Assembly (NCBI GenBank): GCA_014904985.1 | Contig: MU128914.1 | Span: 428,825-492,824, forward strand | Length of the DNA: 64,000 nucleotides | Direction of reading: 5' to 3' | Source: Hydnum rufescens UP504 | Lineage: Eukaryota > Basidiomycota > Agaricomycetes > Cantharellales > Hydnaceae | Shown: positions 58,768 through 64,000 of the stretch, in pieces | How the letters are laid out: the number at the start of each line of letters is the position of its first letter | Position numbering within the stretch: position 1 is the first letter of the stretch | Notes under the pieces: generated by a model | Database searches by the model: none | Seen by the model: only the letters and a program-made list of their open reading frames with translations | What the model was told of the DNA's origin: nothing | Made by a program: the position numbers and the translations under genes

Positions 58768-59610
58768 GAGCTTTGGGCTGTTCTTATGTCTCCTTGGCTC
58801 TGGATCGTCCAATCTCCTTTCATTTGTGATACGCTCTTCAAATTCATCGTGTATGCAACTCGCTATATGTTAATACACCTCGTTCTTTTCTCCCATCTAG
58901 ATCTGCACTCGGTCTCAATTCGCTTCTGGCACTTCCTTTTAGCGGTTGTGATGCGACAGCACTCTTGCTCACGTCTGGATGATGAGATTTCGACGCAAGG
59001 TATTGTGGCGGCATCGAGCAGAGCAGGCACAAAAAACGTCTTATTCGCACCGCATACTGTGCACAGCCCGGTACCCGACGATTATGTAACGCACAGCTTC
59101 CTGAGCCTGGCGTTCGAAATCTATGGCGATCTCTACCTCACCAACTCCTGAAAGTGCCTGGGCGCAGTTATCTGTCGGGGGCTTCTATCACTGGGGTACC
59201 CAGGGGCCGCCTTGCGGTTGCCTCCATGTCCCCCTAATTCCTTCTTCGGCAGACACTTGTGTACCGCAAATCAGTCTTATTCCGCCTCCACGACATGGGA
59301 GTCGCCGAATAACCGAGGCGCTTAGCATGTACTGAGTTCTGACTTCCAAGTCGACTGTTCCCCTCGATCGTAAATATTTCCCGCTGCAGTCTCTGTGCGA
59401 ATGATGGCATCAGAAACACCCCTGGCTCGTCTATGCAGCGACAGCACGGGGGAAATTACTGGCGTGGAGTCTTTTCCCCGGCTCGAGACAAACGAAGTCC
59501 AGCCGGGAGATGTTGACAACCTGGATGTGCCACCAGGAGACCTTGCCCTCACTCTTTCTGGCACAGAAGACACTACCTTAGTGCACCATTCACTCTTTGA
59601 CTTATTCTAA
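58768..59610 (+). pseudogene. Companion block downstream of P2 (D2)
   Basis: This is the counterpart of 48,978-50,100, including the 3' UTR-like beginning after the PEBP stop and the coding-like end at 59,398-59,610 (GVESFPRLETNEVQPGD, ALTLSGTEDTTL). It is shorter than D1 owing to internal deletion. No family was recognised. Confidence 0.3.
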
Positions 59611-59757
59611 TCATCCTCCTAAGTAGCCTGCCAGCTTGTTAGTCGCGCCAGCACTCTGACGAGCCTCCTCTCTCGATCAGCCTCAAGAATCTCCTTTCTC
59701 TTGTCACGAGTTCTACTCCTGTCCTATGGCCGGCGACCCACATCAGGAAACTTGACC

Positions 59758-59840
59758 AGAGGTTTGGCAGGTTTTTGGTGGTTTTTGAGGTCCAGAGCAT
59801 CCAGACCTCAAAAAACCAGCTAAAACCAACCAAACTCCTT
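59758..59840. repeat. Imperfect hairpin / MITE-like inverted repeat
   Basis: Arms of about 35 bp (GGTTTTTGGTGGTTTTTGAG and its near reverse complement CTCAAAAAACCAGC...) surround a short loop near 59,805. Outer parts match with several differences (AGGTTTGG versus CCAAACT). No clear target-site duplication was seen, so its class is open. Confidence 0.55.
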
Positions 59841-59848
59841 GGTCGAGT

Positions 59849-61108
59849 TTGCTGATGCAGTTCTGTGAAATTGCTCTGAATCCCCAGTCTGGTCTACGTC
59901 CTCTGCTGGACGCCCATGTGACGCACGCTAGCCCTTATCATGAACCAGGGGTGAGTTCGGAGCACACCATCGATACCAGGGCGATGCTGCCGAAGCAAAA
60001 TCTCCAGGCCGGTGGGCATCACTATGTTGTGGTACGAATACGGTCTCCCAAAGGCGAACTCGCCCAGATAAGATCCTTATGGCTGCGTTGCCAGCGCAAG
60101 CCGAGAGCATCCATGCCTCCCTTGCACAAACTACTAAAGGGGAATCGAGAGATTCCGGCTGTGGATAGTGTTAAACTTTGCTCTGATGAACGCAGGCTCC
60201 GAAACACCGCCACCGACTCTGTTATCTCGAGCTCGAGGTTTCAAAATGTCCAGGTAAAACATCTTCTACCTTTACTGGGAATCATCCATTCGGTATCGGC
60301 ATCCTATGGCCTATTCTGGGTGCGGTTTCATCGATCCATTTCTGTATGTGATCGACTTGAGGAGTCCTCCCAATTTTATTAGGTGGTTTTCCCCCATTAT
60401 TGTAGACACTCTGAATCGTCTGGGAGGAGACTGGGACAACCGAACAAAACATGGCCTCTGGAGGACATTATCTATGGCTTTAAGATCTGGTACCGGCAAG
60501 AACACCCGTGAAGTGGCCAGATTGTTCCTTGAACGCTGGGAGACAAAGACCGTACGTATCTCCCTACAAGAATGCACGATTTATTCCTGACCCTACGACA
60601 CTGTCGCATCGCTGCGCATTCCAACTGCTGCATTATTATTCCATTATGACATTTAGTTCGAACCATTGAGTCGCCGAAACCAGCACAACCAGTACGAACC
60701 GATACTCCAATCTTCCCAGTGCTAGATTCGTGCTGTACGAGTTCATTTTGCTCCGTGTCCACGTTCCGGCTACGACGGGTTTTCGATTTGCCTCGAACGT
60801 GGTCCTCTGGCTCGTCACGGGGTATTCTCTAGTTCACACTTAAATTTCCCAACCAATGACATGGTGGGTGACAATGCCACGAGTCCAAGCCGGGCGTAGT
60901 GATTCATGTGTCGTGATCCATAGAGCAGAGTGTCGGAAATAGAATCAAGACTCGTGACCGAAGATCTTAGTCGCATTGCAGCAATCGTTGAATTCGACAC
61001 CCCACCTACTCTGGATGATCTGCAACGATTGTTGGGCATTATATCTGAGGAATCTAAAATTTACAACGTACTAAAAGTGCATGCGCCTCGATTTTCAACT
61101 GTGAAATA
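59849..61108 (+). pseudogene. Unidentified coding-like region
   Basis: A chain of protein-like + strand frames: 59,849-60,240 (HHYVVVRIRSPKGELAQIRS), 60,306-60,555 (FIDPFLYVIDLRSPPNFIRW, ending at a GTACGT donor), about 60,727-60,842 (FVLYEFILLRVHVPA) and about 60,932-61,108 (LDDLQRLLGIISEESKIYNV, stop). Possible introns could join them, for example a GTAAAACATC donor near 60,256. I do not recognise the family. It may be a gene with introns or a relic. Confidence 0.3.
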
Positions 61109-62189
61109 ATCGAAATCTCACCTGACTATCATGATTAACCAGGAGAATTCCTGGTTCGATGCAACAGTGGTCCAAGATCTTCTCACCAATTGGTGTGGGG
61201 GAAATTTACGAGGGATTTTATCCCACTTGATCGATAGCGGGGGAGGGCGTGCTTGGATTCGAGCTCGGAAGTGAGGTCTTATTTTTTACCTGATTTGTCG
61301 CTACGGTACGTTTGGCTGACGATCAGTCACAATCTTGATGTCAAAGGGAGGATGTTAGGGGGTATAATATTTCCCATCCGGCCCTGTTTATTTAATCCCA
61401 ACAGGATACTTTTCAGCTAATTCGTCCCTTCCCTTCCCTGCCTTTTCCATTCCACTGCCACGTCGCTACAGATGCGGGGATTTACCGGAGACCCCTGGTC
61501 CCTCCTTCGCCGGAAATCTCAACTTTCTGCATTACTATCCGCCAATTTCTTGGTTAAAAGGCCAACAACGTATACGTCTTGGTCATATTTGGGTTTTCCT
61601 TTTGCTTATCTTCCGAATTCGCAGCCGAATTGGGTTTTCCAGAGACACTGGTGTTTTAACAGGAAAGTGGACGCCCAGGCGCGTTTCTCAGACCCTCGAA
61701 TACCCACGCGCAAAAATCTCTCCATTATTCGAGGAATACCTAGGAATATTAGAGTGTGGCTTGTGTGGCTTGTACTTGTCTCCTCAAGGAGCATCTATAT
61801 CTGGGCCTCGCCAGATCTCTTGATGGCTTTGACGTGCTGGTTTGAGTCAATTCCCGTATGCACTGCTCTCGGTATTCGGTGTGCGTGTGGACACCCCGCC
61901 GTGGCTGCCTAGTTATATGGATAGTTGACATAGCGAAGGCGTCCGGGGCTCGTGCAGCTTCAGGAGAAGAAGGAGAGGAAGACCGCTTCCGCAAAATAGG
62001 CTCGAAACACAAAATTTAGCGTTTAACCCCTTGGCCATGGGAGCTGGATTCTAGGGATAAACCCCTACATATTCACGGAACCGGACGAGTACCGCAAGCC
62101 GCCGGACCTTTCTGCATTTTTGTCCTAGACGATTCATATGTAGAGTCAGCCGGCTGACCAGGCGGTTACAATTGAGTTTCCTGGCGAAG
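61109..62189. other. Intergenic, nothing recognised
   Basis: Several short frames overlap on both strands (the longest 61,472-61,912 +) without conserved motifs or a paralogue. No repeat or RNA gene was recognised by eye. Confidence 0.35.
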
Positions 62190-63039
62190 TGCATGTGGCT
62201 CAACGGGAATTCAATGCGATCACGGCATGCACGTGAATATTTGGAGCTCCCTCAGAGCACGACCTTGGTAGAGTATGCATGGTTGAAACCCAGCAAGTAT
62301 ATGGGATGTATCGTAGCGACCAATAAAGTACGTTCGCTTTGATTCGTGGTTTCATGAGAAGGGTAGACCCTTGGCAGTCTTGAACTCGGTGTGTACGGTT
62401 TACGGCACACTCAGCGGCAGCAAAAGCACAGGGTGTAGGCTCACATTGTCCTCAGATGATCTTCTCGTATGAGCAGAGAGGCGCCAGGCCGGACTAGTTG
62501 AGGTAAATCCTGTCGTCATATTAGGGGTGGAAGAGAATGCGAGTGCTATGCGAGGTGAAGGGAATTTGAAAGGATTGTCAATTTGTCACAGTGCTTAATC
62601 AACTCCAGAGGATATAGGGGCAATCAAAGATGGTCAAGGGTAGCACGAATCCAGTATTAACTATTTGCAAGCGGGACGGACGTCTCCGGCGTTTCCATCA
62701 CCCCTTTGCCTTGGGACACCAATGCGATAGATGCGACGCGTAATACTGGCTTGCATAGTGCACCCCCGGCGACATTGCGTGTTTGTTCAAATCCGGCGAT
62801 CACAATTCAGAGCTGAGATGACACGAACAAGAACAAGAAATACAATGTCGAGACTTCTGGTTTACGTGTCGAGCCAACCATCATACTACCCCAGACCAGG
62901 AGGGACTATGTGATGGTTTGGGACCACAACATCGCATGGGACGGGATATTGCGTGCCTTGCTTGGTTGTGCTGTTACCTAAGTCCCCGGCAAGCACCTTC
63001 CTTGCTCCATCGAAACGAACTGGATACAGCTCTGAAAAC
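62190..63039. repeat. 5' flank of PEBP copy 3, duplicate of 46,840-47,723
   Basis: Conserved stretches occur in the same order as before P1, with indels (GATTCGTGGTTTCATGAGA, GCGCCAGGCCGG, CATATTAGG). The duplication therefore covers both flank and gene. Confidence 0.6.
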
Positions 63040-64000
63040 ATGCGCTCTTTTACCAACGCTCTCTTCCTCGCATTGGCCACTTCCTCATTCCCGAGCATTG
63101 TATTCGTCAAATCTCGCTCACAAGCACTAACCTCGTTTTCGTCTTGCGAGTGCAGCTGCTGATCCTATCGCCATCAAGATTGTGCACCAGCAATTCATCA
63201 ATGGCAGGATCGTCCCCGTAACTCATATCTTCGGTGTGTCGGACTTTCCTTCTAAATTCTTTGTAGGATGAGGTACCTGTCTTCAATCCTACTGCTACAT
63301 TGCAACTTGACTTCAAAGCCAGTGTCGGTGTGACGTAAGCACCATGGGCTTGCTATTTTCCTTCATCGTTCGGTGTTGCTTCACGTATCCTCCCATGACT
63401 GTGAGTCAAGTCGTTGCACAGGCAATTGTGGCACAACAATTCTCACTTACAGGCAGTTGGTGGTTCTAATGAGTGCGGTTCTTGCATGAAGTTTCGGACG
63501 CACTTTGTTGCTAATATCATGAGGCACATGCAGTACGTCTGCAAAGTACACGGTCCTCATGCTGGATGCCAACTACGCTGGTTCATTGGACCCTAATGGT
63601 GTGTAGACTGAATAATTCGATGTGCTAACCCTGAAGCTGATCTATCGCGGTATTGGGTCAACTTGCACTGGCCGCAAAACGATGCTAGTGAGTGCCGTCC
63701 TTATTGACCCCTTCATGTCAATTCACGATGTTTCGTGATTCACAGCCCTGGCTAGTGATGGTACCACCACCAATTCGACCGCCGCCGTGATCCCTTATGC
63801 TGGCCCTGCCCCTCCTCTGGTATCGGTCCCCATCGTTACACCGTGCTTCTCTATGCTCAACCCGCTAACTTCACGGCCCCTTCGGCGTGCGTGCCAACTC
63901 CGGAGTCCATCTGATCAAGGCCGACGGGTTCTCTTAAGCATACATCTCCCATCACATTTCTGACGAGATTCTTGAATGTCGACTCGTACATTGAGTTCAG
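63040..64000 (+). pseudogene. PEBP-like protein copy P3, decayed and cut by the window end
   Basis: The signal peptide (MRSFTNALFLALATSS), the FINGRIVP segment and the YTVLMLDANYAGSLDPNG, LHWPQNDA and RYTVLLYAQ-equivalent exons can be followed. An 8-nt loss at the end of exon 1, loss of the AG acceptor near 63,648 (TATTGG where P1 has ATTAG) and a one-base loss near 63,812 break the gene. The last exon, expected after about 63,990, lies beyond the window. Confidence 0.6.

Noticed and set aside
61472..61912. 146-codon + strand frame
   Set aside because: No motif, no paralogue and competing frames on the other strand; I cannot support it as a gene.

Overview
The window looks like a chromosomal accessory region of a mushroom-forming basidiomycete (Agaricomycetes). 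The evidence is many short introns of about 50-70 nt with GT-AG ends and CTAAC/CTGAY-like branch sites, expanded tyrosine-kinase-like (TKL) protein kinases, a NACHT-WD40 (NWD) gene and small GPI-type PEBP-like secreted proteins. A Ceratobasidium/Rhizoctonia-like fungus would fit, but that is a guess from style, not shown by the sequence. Nothing points to bacteria, plasmids or CRISPR.

Region 1 (about 980-45,700) is a head-to-tail array, all on the + strand, of eight copies of one gene plus one partial copy. Each gene has ten exons at matching positions. It encodes a conserved N-terminal part I do not recognise (about 250 residues), a Pro/Ser-rich linker of very variable length, a TKL-type kinase domain (Gly-rich GGYSSVWRG, VAIK, HGDLK, DFG, APE) and a conserved C-terminal extension of about 110-130 residues that I also do not recognise. 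Copies 1, 2 and 3 have complete conceptual frames (746, 686 and 631 aa). Copy 4 is complete if an acceptor 5 nt downstream is used (709 aa). Copy 7 has an open frame (779 aa from its first ATG) but carries HGN in place of HGD and has lost the usual start. Copies 5 and 6 carry several frameshifts. Copy 8 is split by about 490 bp of foreign sequence, and its exons 7-10 are duplicated in tandem (8a/8b). The copies are separated by long spacers built from shared, decayed modules, one with a 142-bp MITE.

Region 2 (about 45,700-64,000) holds three copies of a PEBP-like, GPI-tailed small secreted protein gene with shared flanks. P1 at 47.7-49.0 kb is nearly complete, P2 at 58.1-58.8 kb is 5'-truncated, and P3 from 63.0 kb runs off the window. 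Between P1 and P2, on the - strand, lies a two-intron NACHT-WD40 STAND gene (50,998-54,967) with about eleven highly similar 42-residue WD40 repeats, plus a decayed, unidentified - strand coding relic (55.1-57.4 kb). Further unidentified coding-like sequence lies at 59.8-61.1 kb.

How it may work together (inference): NWD proteins are fungal NLR-like sensors whose WD40 repeats often diversify. A neighbouring tandem array of diverging kinases with a shared unknown N-terminal module, including a likely pseudokinase, has the look of a fast-evolving recognition or signalling cluster. The sequence alone shows only co-location, birth-and-death evolution and domain order, not a functional link.
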